DNA of 64,000 bases, taken from JAJPKK01 sp963781195. GTDB lineage: Bacteria; Pseudomonadota; Alphaproteobacteria; Rhizobiales; Xanthobacteraceae. The notes under the pieces are model-generated. The model saw only the letters and a program-made list of their open reading frames with translations. It was not told the DNA's origin and searched no databases. A program made the position numbers and the translations under genes. The stretch is taken from the NCBI GenBank assembly GCA_963781195.1, contig CAWAEZ010000009.1, positions 372,001-436,000 on the forward strand, written 5' to 3'. Positions within the stretch are counted from its first letter, which is position 1; each line of letters begins with the position of its first letter. Of this stretch, positions 44,545-53,424 are shown piece by piece.

Positions 44545-45027
44545 TCAAATCTCGTTGCCGTAAGGGCCCTGCGGATCGGCGAGCGCCTGAAGACGAACGG
44601 CGGCGGCGCGAGCGAAGGCGAGCATCACGCTCTTGCGGGTCGAGGCGTGGAGCCGGTGCGCCGGTGCATCGCGCACCAGTTCGGCGCCATATCCATCGGC
44701 GAGGATGAGCCCGGTATCGGCAGGGAAAATCTCGAGCGGCACGTGCGCGGCGGTCGCGAAAAACAGCCGGTCGCAGTGCATCCGATAGTCCGTCCATTTC
44801 TGGTCGGCGCGAAAATCCGCCACCGACGACTTGATCTCGACGATCCAGATTTCTCCGTCCCCGCCGAGCGCCACGAGGTCGGCGCGCCGTCCCGACAGCA
44901 GCGGCAGCTCCGCGACGCAGGACAGGCCGAGCGCCAGCAGCAGTCGCTGGGTGCCGCGGGCGACCGCGAGCGCGGTCGCCGACTGGCGGCCGTCGGGCGG
45001 TACGGTGATGAGGGAGTCGAGCGACAT
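44545..45027 (-). CDS. mmcB: MmcB-family DNA repair protein (DUF1052)
   Basis: 160 residues from MSLDSLITVPPDGRQS; an in-frame ATG at 45045 is possible, but the AAGGA before 45027 favours the shorter form. The core GGDGEIWIVEIKSSVADFRA has the Asp/Glu-x-Lys layout of PD-(D/E)xK nucleases, followed by KWTDYRMHCDRLFFA. In Caulobacter, MmcB is part of a LexA-controlled response to mitomycin C. It is convergent with the Gly-rich protein gene. Confidence 0.85.
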   Translation of the reverse strand: MSLDSLITVPPDGRQSATALAVARGTQRLLLALGLSCVAELPLLSGRRADLVALGGDGEIWIVEIKSSVADFRADQKWTDYRMHCDRLFFATAAHVPLEIFPADTGLILADGYGAELVRDAPAHRLHASTRKSVMLAFARAAAVRLQALADPQGPYGNEI

Positions 45028-45145
45028 CGTCCTTGAGGATTCCATGGCGCGGCCGCGCGGACAAGGTTCAAGGACGAGGTTCAAGCGGGCGGTTTCACCG
45101 ATTTGCCGGGCGCGGCGCCGATCGGCGGCCCGAAGCGTTCCGTCC

Positions 45146-45216
45146 TGAAGTCTTGCCCCTGAGTCTTGCCCCCGAAGTCTTGCCCCTGAAGTTTCGGACC
45201 CCTGAAGTCCTCGGCC
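45146..45216. repeat. Imperfect short tandem repeat (~14 bp unit)
   Basis: About five degenerate copies of TGAAGTCTTGCCCC lie between mmcB and the binding-protein gene. The surrounding 45028-45321 gap carries no supported gene; a short minus-strand frame through the repeat looks like a by-product. Confidence 0.6.
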
Positions 45217-45321
45217 GCGGTTCGCAGACCCCGCCGAAGGGCCTGCCCCTTTTCCCCCATCTGTTCTACGATGGCGCAGCCGCAGGCGCAGAACCTGCGG
45301 GGTCCGAGGAGGTTGCCCGCC

Positions 45322-46353
45322 ATGACGGAACATCGACCAGCGTGGCGCCGGCGGGTGGCGCTCTGCGCGCTCGGCGCGCTGTTGAGCGCGTCGGCGGTGG
45401 GGTCGGCCGCGGCCGAGGTCGCCACGCTTCGCATCTCCCGCGGGTTCGGCATCCACTACCTGCCGCTCTATGTGATGGAGCGTTTGAAGCTCGTGGAGAA
45501 GCAGGCCGCAGTCGCCGGATTGGGCGACGTCAAGGTTACCTACAGCGCCATCGATGGCGGCAACGTCGTCAACGATGCCATGCTGGCCGGCGCCCTCGAC
45601 ATCGCCTCGCTCGGGGTGCCCGGATTTCTCACTTTGTGGGACAAGGCGCGCACCATCCCCCAATACGAGGTGAAGGGCCTCGTCGGCGTCGGCGGCGGAT
45701 CGGTGTGGCTGGTGACCCGCAATCCGAACGTGAAGACCCTCGCCGATTTCACCGCGAAGGACCGCATCGCGGTCCCCGGCATCAAGACGTCGTTCGTCGC
45801 GGTCGTGCTGCAGATGGCGGCGGCACAGGCGTTCGGCAAGGAGAACTACGCCAAACTCGATCCCCTGACCGTCAGCCTGCCGCATCCCGACGCGCTGACC
45901 GCGATGCTGTCGCGCAAATCGGAGATCGACAGCCATTTCTCATCGCCGCCGTTCTCCTACATCGAGAACGACCAGCCGGACTTCCACCGCGTCGTCAACT
46001 CGGCCGACGTGCTGGGGCCGCTGACCATCATCATGGCCTATACGCGACGCTCCTTCTACGAGGCGAACCCCAAGCTCACCGCGGCTTTCGTCGCCGCCGC
46101 GAAGGAAGCCGCGACCCTGATCGCCCACGACAAGCGCGCGGCGGCGCGGGCCTATCTATCGCTCGCCAAGGTCAAGACCAGCGAGGACGAGATGATGCGG
46201 ATGCTCGACGACCCCGAGACGCATTACGCCGTGGCGCCGGAAGGCGTCATGAAATACGCCGCCTTCATGCACGACATCGGCACCCTCAAGGCGGAGCCGA
46301 AGAGCTGGAAAGACCTGTTCTTCCCGCTGATCCACGACGGGCCGGGGAGCTGA
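45322..46353 (+). CDS. ABC transporter substrate-binding protein (NMT1/SsuA-like)
   Basis: 343 residues from the ATG at 45322, which has an AGGAGG ribosome-binding site. The signal peptide (VALCALGALLSASAVGSAAA) ends near AAAE. The type II binding fold is indicated by ISRGFGIHYLPLYVMERLKL, GALDIASLGVPGFLTLW and VPGIKTSFVAVVLQMAAA. Relatives bind sulfonates, taurine or thiamine precursors. No permease or ATPase gene is beside it, so it is an orphan here. Confidence 0.85.
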   Translation: MTEHRPAWRRRVALCALGALLSASAVGSAAAEVATLRISRGFGIHYLPLYVMERLKLVEKQAAVAGLGDVKVTYSAIDGGNVVNDAMLAGALDIASLGVPGFLTLWDKARTIPQYEVKGLVGVGGGSVWLVTRNPNVKTLADFTAKDRIAVPGIKTSFVAVVLQMAAAQAFGKENYAKLDPLTVSLPHPDALTAMLSRKSEIDSHFSSPPFSYIENDQPDFHRVVNSADVLGPLTIIMAYTRRSFYEANPKLTAAFVAAAKEAATLIAHDKRAAARAYLSLAKVKTSEDEMMRMLDDPETHYAVAPEGVMKYAAFMHDIGTLKAEPKSWKDLFFPLIHDGPGS

Positions 46354-46451
46354 GCCGCTGGAATATTCCGGTGTTTGTTTCCGGTAACCACCGGGTTGCG
46401 ATCCGGGCACAGTCCCCGTACCCAGCCACGGCCCGGCACGGCGGTTACGGG

Positions 46452-46473
46452 ATGCCCCGCGTTCGCGGGGCAT
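46452..46473. terminator. Bidirectional terminator-like hairpin between convergent genes
   Basis: Perfect 9 bp stem ATGCCCCGC / GCGGGGCAT with loop GTTC, placed between two convergent genes. The same palindrome type is a common dispersed element in Bradyrhizobium-like genomes, so it may also be a mobile repeat remnant. Confidence 0.6.
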
Positions 46474-46509
46474 GACACCGAGACGGCACGTATCGCCAGC
46501 GTCGCAGCT

Positions 46510-47397
46510 CTAGAAATCCGGCTTGTCGGCCATCGGCACCGGAAACAGGTTCTGGCTGAAGTAATCGTGGTTGTTTTCGGCGCACACGGTTTCGCGCATG
46601 AAACCTGGGGCCTTGAACCAGCGCTGCTTCATCGTCAGCGGCTCGTTGAAGGTGTCGGGGTCCTCGACCCTGACGATGGCGGTGAGGAACTTGCCGTCCG
46701 GCTCGAGGGTAAAGCGCTCGACCACATGAAGCTTCTCGGTGTGCGGCGTGCGGAAGTTGTCGATGTAGCTCTGGTCGGCGGACAGGCCGATGGTGTCGAC
46801 CACCAGGGTGTCGCCGTTCTCGTAGTGGCCGATCAATTCGCCGAACCAGGACGGCTTCAGGCTCTGCGAATGCCTGTCGGCTAGGAGAATGCGGCGGACC
46901 ATGTGATCGCGCTGCCAGATCATCCAGACCTCGTGGGGCTTCTGGATGAAGTAGACGGGCTCGAACGGAAACAGCAACTGACCCGGCACGCCGCCGGGAT
47001 AGCAGCGCGCCTGGGCCGCGAACGGGACGGCGCGGTCGCCCTTTAGCGCTTCGTCGTTGGAGGCCTGCATCTGCGCCGCCGCCCACGGCTTCAACACCGG
47101 GTCCTTGGCATTGCCGATGCGCAGCGTCGGCTGCGTGCCGGCGCGGGCGGCGTTGGCGTTGCTGGTGAAGGGATGGGCCGGGTCCGGCTTGATCGGACCG
47201 TGGCCGCTGCCGGGCGGCGGGTCCTGCCAATCCGCGACATTGCTCTGCCAGCCGTAATCGGAGGATGAAAGGTTCGGGATCTTGTCGCCCGCTTCCGCCC
47301 GCGCCGCGGCGACGAACGTCGACGCCGCCACGATGCCGGCGAACACGCCGCCTGCCGCCGTGCGAAGGAGTGCCTGCTTCGAGGTCAACCCGGACAT
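46510..47397 (-). CDS. Secreted hypothetical protein, 295 residues
   Basis: The ATG at 47397 (MSGLTSKQALLRTAAGG) has a GGAGGAA ribosome-binding site; the longer frame is not protein-like. The signal peptide ends near ARAEAG. The mature protein is beta-rich, with repeated Trp/Tyr segments (DYGWQSNVADWQDPPPG, HEVWMIWQRDHMVRRI, FGELIGHYENGDTLVVDT, MKQRWFKAPGFMRET). I know similar proteins as uncharacterised and common in soil bacteria; the last strands resemble a lipocalin- or SnoaL-like barrel but this is weak. Function unknown. Confidence 0.75.
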   Translation of the reverse strand: MSGLTSKQALLRTAAGGVFAGIVAASTFVAAARAEAGDKIPNLSSSDYGWQSNVADWQDPPPGSGHGPIKPDPAHPFTSNANAARAGTQPTLRIGNAKDPVLKPWAAAQMQASNDEALKGDRAVPFAAQARCYPGGVPGQLLFPFEPVYFIQKPHEVWMIWQRDHMVRRILLADRHSQSLKPSWFGELIGHYENGDTLVVDTIGLSADQSYIDNFRTPHTEKLHVVERFTLEPDGKFLTAIVRVEDPDTFNEPLTMKQRWFKAPGFMRETVCAENNHDYFSQNLFPVPMADKPDF

Positions 47398-47473
47398 TTC
47401 GATTCCTCCCACTGCGAGCCGTTTTTTTCGGCCTTCAAGTGTCGCTAGCAACGGCGCGGGCGCCGCGCAAGCC

Positions 47474-48637
47474 TCATGAGATGTTGCGCTTCGCCTCGCC
47501 GAGCTCCGCGAAGATCTCGGCATTGTGCTGGCCGAGCGCCGGCGGCGGGGTATCGATGCGCGGCCCGCCATGGGCGAAGCGGAACGCCGCGACCGCGACG
47601 CCGAACTCGCCTTCGATGCCGGGCGCGCCGGGATGGCGATGGATCACCCCGCGGCTCGCGATCTGCGGGTCGGCCACCGCCTCGCCCATGGTGCGCACCC
47701 GCGCCGCCGGCACATGCCGGGACTGCAGGAAAGCCTCCCATTCGTCGGCGGTGCGGGTCTTGAGGATTTCACCGAGCACCGCCGTCTCGCGATCATGGTC
47801 GTGCTCGCGTTCCGCGTTGCTGCGCTTGATGAGATCGGGGCGTCCGAGCGCCGTCCACAGGCGGCGCTGCTGGCGCAGATTGCTCGCGCCGACCATCAAA
47901 AGTCCGTCCCTGGTCTCGTAGGCGCCGTTGGTCGCGTGGCCGTGCCTGTTGCCGTGCGGCTTGGGATGGGTGCCGTTGCGCAGATAGCCGGCGAGATGCG
48001 AGCTCATCAGCATCATGGCGACATCGAGCATCGCCATGTCGATGCGTTGTCCGCGGCCGGTGCGCTCGCGCTGGAACAGCGCGGCGGACAGCGCGAAGGC
48101 ACCGGTGGTGCCGGTGGCGTAGTCGATCGCCGGCGCCCCGAACATCACCGGGCTGACCTCCTGCGTTCCCGTCATCGCCATGATGCCGGAGGTCGCCTGG
48201 ATCACGTGATCATAAGCGGTACGCTCGCGCTTGGGCCCGCTGTCGCCGAAGGCCGAGAACGAGGCGTAGATCAGGCGCGGATTGATCGCGCTCAGGTCGG
48301 CATAGCCGAGGCCGAGCGCCGCCATGGCGCCGGGCCGATAGTTCTCGACGAACACATCGGCCGTCGCGACCAGGCGCTTGAGGATCTCGCGGTCGCCCTC
48401 CGCCTTGAGATCGAGGGTGATGGCGCGCTTGTTGGAGCCCTGCGCCAGGAACGCGGTGCCGAGCTGCGCCCGGTTGAGCCCGCGGTCGGTGCCGACCGAC
48501 CGGCTCTGGTCGGGCTCGTCGGGGTTCTCGACCTTGATGACGTCGGCGCCCAGCACCGCCAGCTGATAGGTGGCGAAGGGGCCGGCCAGCACATGGGTGA
48601 CATCGATCACCCTTATGCCTTCGAAAGGTCGCGTCAT
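47474..48637 (-). CDS. CaiB/BaiF family (class III) CoA-transferase
   Basis: 387 residues from MTRPFEGIRVIDVTHVLAGP. The family blocks are LGADVIKVENPDEPDQSR, GSNKRAITLDLKAEGDREI, FVENYRPGAMAALGLGY and GAPAIDYATGTTGA, in which the Asp is the expected CoA-ester nucleophile. It moves CoA between carboxylates. It differs clearly from the other CaiB gene at 326-1480 and has no catabolic neighbours, so the substrate is unknown. Transcription ends into the secreted hypothetical gene with a ~76 bp gap. Upstream, 48638-48901 shows no gene. Confidence 0.9.
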   Translation of the reverse strand: MTRPFEGIRVIDVTHVLAGPFATYQLAVLGADVIKVENPDEPDQSRSVGTDRGLNRAQLGTAFLAQGSNKRAITLDLKAEGDREILKRLVATADVFVENYRPGAMAALGLGYADLSAINPRLIYASFSAFGDSGPKRERTAYDHVIQATSGIMAMTGTQEVSPVMFGAPAIDYATGTTGAFALSAALFQRERTGRGQRIDMAMLDVAMMLMSSHLAGYLRNGTHPKPHGNRHGHATNGAYETRDGLLMVGASNLRQQRRLWTALGRPDLIKRSNAEREHDHDRETAVLGEILKTRTADEWEAFLQSRHVPAARVRTMGEAVADPQIASRGVIHRHPGAPGIEGEFGVAVAAFRFAHGGPRIDTPPPALGQHNAEIFAELGEAKRNIS

Positions 48638-48901
48638 GCTTCTCTCCGTCGATGCCGTCCCACCGCCGCTACGCGGCGGCGGGCAGCAGGTTGGGTGTGA
48701 GCGGCGCGACCAGGCAAGGAGTGTCGGCGCTCGACCAGGGCTCCGCTTGCATGACCCAGAGTTTCTTTTTCGGCCGGCGGACGCCTGCGCCCGGGAATTT
48801 TCGAAAAACAACCCCATGCAAAGGAGTTTGCAGGGGGGAAAAGATGCCTTCGCGCGCCGGCCTCGCGCGACTCATCCTTCCCGGTGGGCCGCCGCCACCC
48901 G

Positions 48902-50038
48902 CTAATTGGTGCCCGGCCTGGCGGCGCCATAGGCCTTGGTGAAGCCGTTGCGCGCATTGGTCACCGAGAACGAGCCGTCGGGCTGGGCGGAGAGCTTGAT
49001 CCAATACGCCGGACCATTGTGCGCGGGCGGCGGCGGCGCAGTCGGGCCGGGCGCCGGCGCGGCAATCGGCGCCACCGGCATCGCCGCCGGCTGCTCGTCC
49101 ACCAGGTTGGCGATGAACATGCCCGGCACCGTGTATTCCTGGCCGCTCAGCTGCGAGAAATGGATCTGCCACAAATCTTCGAGGCCCGGCGACGAATGCA
49201 GCACCTGCATGACGTCCGGCTGTCCGCCTTTGCGGGTCCCGTTGTTCATGATCGCCACCCGCGGATGCAGCGCATGGACGATGACCTCGGAATTCGAGGT
49301 GTTGACGCCGTGATGCAGGCCGAGAAGGGCATCGACGCTCCCGATCTTGTTGACCGGGCACATCAACTCGAACTCCTTGTTCTTGGTGATGTCGCCGAGA
49401 TGCAGGGTGCGGAACTTGCCGAACGCGATGGAGGTGCCGACCGACATCGGGTCTTCCGCATTGTTCTCGCCGGGCTTGAAATTGGCGCAGGCGGGATTGG
49501 GCGCGCCGGCGCCGGGCAACGCGGTTTTGATCGTTTCGCCCGCCGATGCCACGATGATTACGTCGAGCCCGTCGATCGCGATTTTGTCGCCCGGCTTCGC
49601 CACGGTGTGCTTGGCGTCGGCGTAAAGCGTCGGATAGACCTTTTGCAGAAATTCGTCGACCGGGGGCGACGGTTGCACGTTCGGGCCGTGGTCGATGAAG
49701 TGTCGGATCGGGATGCGCTTGGCGAGCTCGGCGACGCCGCCGAAATGATCGCCGTGCCAGTGGGTGATGATGAGGTTGTCGATCTGCGTGAGCTTCGCAT
49801 CCCTGGCCGCCGCCATGATCCGCTCGGCGTCGCGCACCGATGCCTCCGGACCATAGTTGCCGGTATCGATGAGGAGCGACTGGTCGGACGGTGCGACGAA
49901 CAGCGTCGCGTTGCCGCCCTCCACGTCGACCACGTAGATGTCGAGGGTGTTCCGGGTCTGCGCGGCCGCCTGCCACGTCCCGGCGGCGACGAGCGCAGCA
50001 AGGCCCGCAGCCGTCGACAGCAAATGATGTCTCCGCAT
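48902..50038 (-). CDS. Secreted metallo-beta-lactamase-fold hydrolase (ComEC C-domain-like)
   Basis: 378 residues. The signal peptide (LLSTAAGLAALVAAGTWQAAAQ) is followed by LDIYVVDVEGGNATLFV and the metal motif ITHWHGDHFGG. Further metal ligands are probable in LHLGDITKN and GLHHGVN. A Pro/Ala linker leads to a small C-terminal beta segment (YWIKLSAQPDGSFSVTNARNG). Family members related to the ComEC C-terminal domain hydrolyse nucleic acids or other phosphoesters; the exact substrate is unknown. It is followed by the CaiB gene on the same strand after 264 bp. Confidence 0.85.
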   Translation of the reverse strand: MRRHHLLSTAAGLAALVAAGTWQAAAQTRNTLDIYVVDVEGGNATLFVAPSDQSLLIDTGNYGPEASVRDAERIMAAARDAKLTQIDNLIITHWHGDHFGGVAELAKRIPIRHFIDHGPNVQPSPPVDEFLQKVYPTLYADAKHTVAKPGDKIAIDGLDVIIVASAGETIKTALPGAGAPNPACANFKPGENNAEDPMSVGTSIAFGKFRTLHLGDITKNKEFELMCPVNKIGSVDALLGLHHGVNTSNSEVIVHALHPRVAIMNNGTRKGGQPDVMQVLHSSPGLEDLWQIHFSQLSGQEYTVPGMFIANLVDEQPAAMPVAPIAAPAPGPTAPPPPAHNGPAYWIKLSAQPDGSFSVTNARNGFTKAYGAARPGTN

Positions 50039-50176
50039 GGCTTCCTCCGTTTGCGCCCGGCTTGATCGGGTCGTTGTGAGTGCATGATCCGTTCGGCACC
50101 GCCGGCGGCGGGCGGGATCACGCCGCTCGAGGGTATCAACCGCCGCCGGCCCGCGAAAGCCCGTCGCGGCAGTGTC

Positions 50177-50911
50177 TCAGCGCGGCAGGAACAGCACGTT
50201 GCGGGTTTCGATATCGGTGCCCCACGTCGTGTTCTTGCCGAGTGCCGCGATCGCGGGCAGGGCCGCAATCCGGCGTCCGCGCTGCACCAGGACGGCGTCG
50301 TAGCCGAAGCTGTCGCAGATCGCCGCGGTGCAGGCGCCGGGATCCTCATGGGTGCCGGACAACAGCTCGAGCAGAATCACCGGGCGGTCGCGGGCGATGG
50401 TCTCGCGCGCCCCGTCGAGCACCTCGCGCTCGCTGCCCTCGACGTCGGCCTTGAGGAATCGCACGCCGGTGAGGCCCACGGCGTCGAGCGTCGTGACCTC
50501 GACCCCGTAGCGCCGGATGGTGGGAAACTGGCCATGGGTCTGCTTGAGGCTGCCGGCGAGGTGCAGCACCATGCCCTCGGCCGACACCGGCACGAAGAAC
50601 GTGCCGCGTCCCGGCGCGTCGGACAGCGCGAGCTCTCTCACCTCGGCGCGGCCGCGCAACATCCATCGCGCGAACGCGGCATAATCCGGGTTGGGCTCGA
50701 AGGCGACGACACGATCGGCGACCGCGGCGAGCGCGTAGGCGAAAAAGCCCTGGTTGGCGCCGACGTCCACGGCGGTGCCGCCGTGCGGCATAAGCTCCGG
50801 CAGGATGGCGAGTTCCGGCTCGCCGGTGCGCACCTCGTAGCGGATACGGCGGCGATAGAACCATGCCGGCGGCACCAGCATCGCGAGCTTTTCACGCAGC
50901 GGCAGCGACAT
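50177..50911 (-). CDS. FkbM-family SAM-dependent methyltransferase
   Basis: 244 residues from MSLPLREKLAMLVPPAW. Motif I is VDVGANQGFFAYAL, followed by VVAFEPNPDY and FLKADVEGSEREVLDGA, the characteristic FkbM acidic block, with the C-terminal strand PVILLEL. It methylates hydroxyls on small molecules or glycans in the cytoplasm; in many soil bacteria it modifies surface polysaccharides. It lies ~130 bp downstream of the repeat-rich surface protein gene on the same strand. Confidence 0.87.
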   Translation of the reverse strand: MSLPLREKLAMLVPPAWFYRRRIRYEVRTGEPELAILPELMPHGGTAVDVGANQGFFAYALAAVADRVVAFEPNPDYAAFARWMLRGRAEVRELALSDAPGRGTFFVPVSAEGMVLHLAGSLKQTHGQFPTIRRYGVEVTTLDAVGLTGVRFLKADVEGSEREVLDGARETIARDRPVILLELLSGTHEDPGACTAAICDSFGYDAVLVQRGRRIAALPAIAALGKNTTWGTDIETRNVLFLPR

Positions 50912-51041
50912 TGTCGGGACGACCGGTTGTGGGGTGAGTCCGGCGACCACCACAGCCCACGTGGCGCACAAAATCAAATCGTCCGGACGCGGAGCGTCCG
51001 GACGATCGTGTTTGGTGTCGAGGCCGGGAGAGAACCCGGGA

Positions 51042-52280
51042 TCAGCCGGGGTGGTGTTGTCCCGGTGCCGGACGGCCGCCGCCGCCGGCCGGGCGCCCTG
51101 CGTTCGGAGCCGGACGCGGCGCTGCGGCCATGGGATGTGGAGCCTGCGGAGCCATGGCAGCGGCCGGATGCGGGGCCTGCGGCGCTTGCGGAGCCACATT
51201 GGCCATCGGATGCGCGCCCTGCGGAGCGCCGCCGGACTGCGCGGGTCCGACCGGGTGCAGCGACGCGTTGGCGCCGGGGTTGTTGAAGTGGTTGGTCGCT
51301 CCAGCCGGCGAGCCGCCTGCGGCGGGGTTTCCGGGCGTGTGGGCGGCGGCTGCCGCGTTGGCTGACGTCGCACCAGCCGGATTGCCCGGCGTATGGGCCG
51401 CTGCCGTGTTGGGCGTCGTTCCCCCAGCAGGATTGCCCGGCGTATGGGCCGCTGCCGTGTTTGGCGTCGTTCCCCCGGCCGGATTGCCCGGCGTATGGGC
51501 CGCGGCTGCCGCATTGGGTGTCGTCGTGGCACCAGGCCCGTGGGCGAGACCACCGCCCGGGGCGGCGCCGCCCGGAGCGCCGTGCGCGGCGACCACGCCG
51601 GCGCCGTTGAACTGGCCGGGCTTCGCCGTCGCCGCGACCGCGGGAGCGCCGTGGTTCACCGAGGCGAAATTCGCCTTCGTCTGGCTGGCGGTCTGTTGAT
51701 GTTGCGTCTGCATCGCGGTCGGCTGGATGTGCGGCTGGTTCATCGCCATCCGTTCCTGCGGCGTCGGCTGTACCGCAACGCCGCCGGTGCCGCCATTGAA
51801 GGCGACGTGGTTGTTATTGACGATCACGGTCTTGTTGTAGACGTTCGTGATGTTGACGGTGCCGAAGTTGTTCACGCTTCTGTTGTAGACGAAGGCGCCG
51901 CCGCGCCACATGCCGCCTTCGAAGCCGACGCCGCCATAGCCGAAGCCATAGTTGACGCCGCCGTAGAAGCCCACGCTGCGGCCCCAATATCCGCCGTTCC
52001 ACGCGTAGACGCCGTTGTTCCAGCCCCAATAGCCCGGGGTCCACAACAGACCGACGGTCGGCGGCATCACCCAGGTGCCGGGCACCCAGTAGTAGCCTTC
52101 CGGAGCATAGGCCCAGTAGCCCGGCGTCCAGATGTAGCCCGGCGACGGAATCGGCGGCTGCACGTAGACCGGCAACGCGGGCGGGGCGATGGTGATGGAA
52201 ATGAGCTGTGCTTGCGAAGACGCTGGCGAGAACACCGCCAAGGCCGGAAGCAGCGTGAACAAGGCGTACAGGCGACGCAT
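51042..52280 (-). CDS. Secreted YXWXPGxW-repeat protein with Ala/His/Pro/Gly repeat tail
   Basis: 412 residues. A signal peptide ends at SSQAQ (residue ~25). Residues ~40-110 carry four or more YxWxPGxW units (GYIWTPGYWAYAP, YYWVPGTW, LLWTPGYWGW, YAWNGGYWG). A Gly/Asn-rich section follows, then from ~245 a long low-complexity tail with 17-residue repeats (AHTPGNPAGGTTPNTAA type, about four copies). The YXWGXW family occurs in rhizobial envelope proteins of unknown role. The tail looks like an expandable surface stalk. Upstream on this strand is a 315 bp gap. Confidence 0.8.
   Translation of the reverse strand: MRRLYALFTLLPALAVFSPASSQAQLISITIAPPALPVYVQPPIPSPGYIWTPGYWAYAPEGYYWVPGTWVMPPTVGLLWTPGYWGWNNGVYAWNGGYWGRSVGFYGGVNYGFGYGGVGFEGGMWRGGAFVYNRSVNNFGTVNITNVYNKTVIVNNNHVAFNGGTGGVAVQPTPQERMAMNQPHIQPTAMQTQHQQTASQTKANFASVNHGAPAVAATAKPGQFNGAGVVAAHGAPGGAAPGGGLAHGPGATTTPNAAAAAHTPGNPAGGTTPNTAAAHTPGNPAGGTTPNTAAAHTPGNPAGATSANAAAAAHTPGNPAAGGSPAGATNHFNNPGANASLHPVGPAQSGGAPQGAHPMANVAPQAPQAPHPAAAMAPQAPHPMAAAPRPAPNAGRPAGGGGRPAPGQHHPG
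51325..51530. repeat. In-frame tandem DNA repeat, 51 bp period
   Basis: Copies of GGATTGCCCGGCGTATGGGC start at 51379, 51430 and 51481, exactly 51 bp apart. A more diverged copy at ~51325 is 54 bp away. The units keep the reading frame (17 residues each) of the surface protein gene. Near identity of the last copies points to recent slippage or unequal crossing-over. Confidence 0.85.
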
Positions 52281-52595
52281 GCGGATCTCCTCGCGAGCCG
52301 ATGACCGGCAAATTTTTTGGGGATTGAATTTCGATCCCCCCACGACCAAGTGGTCGCGCGAAATTTCGGCGCGAGTGGGACGGATGATGGCGAAAGGGGG
52401 GCCGATGCGCGCTCCCTTTATGCTGGAGCGCTCTGAAAATCAGGCGATTTGGGCGCAGCCGCGCACGATCATCCCTGCGATTGCCCGTTGCCGGGCGCCG
52501 CCGACGATCCGATATGATCAGGGCGCGCAAACCGCGTGCGCACCGCTCGCCGGCATGCGCACCGCGCCGACTTCAAGCTTTGGAAGGAGCGACCC
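52281..52595. other. Intergenic region between the repeat protein and a small ORF
   Basis: No convincing gene in 315 bp. It contains a perfect 10 bp palindrome CGAAATTTCG at 52359-52368 within a longer GCGCG-flanked inverted repeat, and should hold the divergent promoters of both neighbours. Confidence 0.45.
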
Positions 52596-52772
52596 ATGCC
52601 GAACAAACCCAAATCCGAGCGTAGCGACGACCGGCCGACCGAGGACGACATTGCGCGCGCCGCCCTCGGCGGGACCCGCGGCTCGGCCGAGCTTCCGCCC
52701 GCCAAGCTGACCGACGAGAAAGGAAAGAAGCTGCCGCTCGAACGCGACGACGACCCCGGCCATACCGCCTGA
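52596..52772 (+). CDS. Small highly charged hypothetical protein, 58 residues
   Basis: Start ATG at 52596 with a very good GGAAGGAGC ribosome-binding site. The protein is hydrophilic and probably disordered, with acidic and basic clusters (KPKSERSDDRPTEDD, TDEKGKKLPLERDDDPG). There is no signal peptide. Similar tiny proteins are seen in Bradyrhizobium-like genomes as uncharacterised ORFs. The strong start signal and codon pattern support it as real. Confidence 0.6.
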   Translation: MPNKPKSERSDDRPTEDDIARAALGGTRGSAELPPAKLTDEKGKKLPLERDDDPGHTA

Positions 52773-52934
52773 CGCAAAACCGCCTGACGCAAACACGGTC
52801 CGGGGTTGGACGTTCAGCGCCGCATCCGGTTCGTGGCGCGCAGCGGCAACCTCCGCCTGCGCGACGCCAACCGGCGCGATCAGACGCCTGGGGCCGTCAT
52901 GGGGACTGTCGCCCGGCGTGTCACCGGCGAGCGA

Positions 52935-53258
52935 TCAGCACAGCCAGCCGCAGCCGAGCTCCTGCGTCTTGTAGAAGCCGTAATACGGTCCGCCGCCGCG
53001 GTAGCCGGCGAAATAGGGCGTGCCGAGATAGCCGTGATAGTAGGGGCTGGCGTAGGAGGGATATTCACCGCCGTAGAGCGCCCAGTTGCTGGCGGCAACG
53101 CCGAGACCGGTCGCGCCGACGATGACCGGCCGGTTCGGACCCGGTGCACGGCCCCCCGGACCGTACGGGACATTGCGGTCGGCGGCGCCGGCAACCCCGG
53201 CCAGGCTTGCCAATGTGGCGGCGGCGAGCAGGCCCAGGACTGCAATGCGTCTCGGCAT
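52935..53258 (-). CDS. Small secreted Gly/Tyr-rich hypothetical protein
   Basis: 107 residues. The signal peptide (IAVLGLLAAATLASLAGVAGA) is cleaved before ADR. The mature part is a Pro/Gly stretch then a Tyr/Gly-rich half (YPSYASPYYHGYLGTPYF, GGGPYYGFY), ending in two Cys (GCGWLC). It is likely an exported or outer-membrane-associated small protein; no family known. A GGAGAG-type ribosome-binding site precedes the ATG. Confidence 0.65.
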   Translation of the reverse strand: MPRRIAVLGLLAAATLASLAGVAGAADRNVPYGPGGRAPGPNRPVIVGATGLGVAASNWALYGGEYPSYASPYYHGYLGTPYFAGYRGGGPYYGFYKTQELGCGWLC

Positions 53259-53424
53259 GGAAGGCTCTCCTTGGCGGCACGATTTCGATCGGCGCTTGCG
53301 GCCGATTCCGACCACAAGGCCCCCATTAAGTCGACGGGAATCCGTCGAATTGGTGTCCGCCGGGGAAGCTTTTCCGCAAGGCGTTGCCGCTTTCACGCAC
53401 CCCGATGACGGCAGCCGCGGGCCT

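Noticed and set aside
45081..45452. 123-codon minus-strand frame through the short tandem repeat
   Set aside because: It overlaps the signal-peptide region of a well-supported plus-strand gene and its only regular feature (QGQDF repeats) comes from the DNA repeat.
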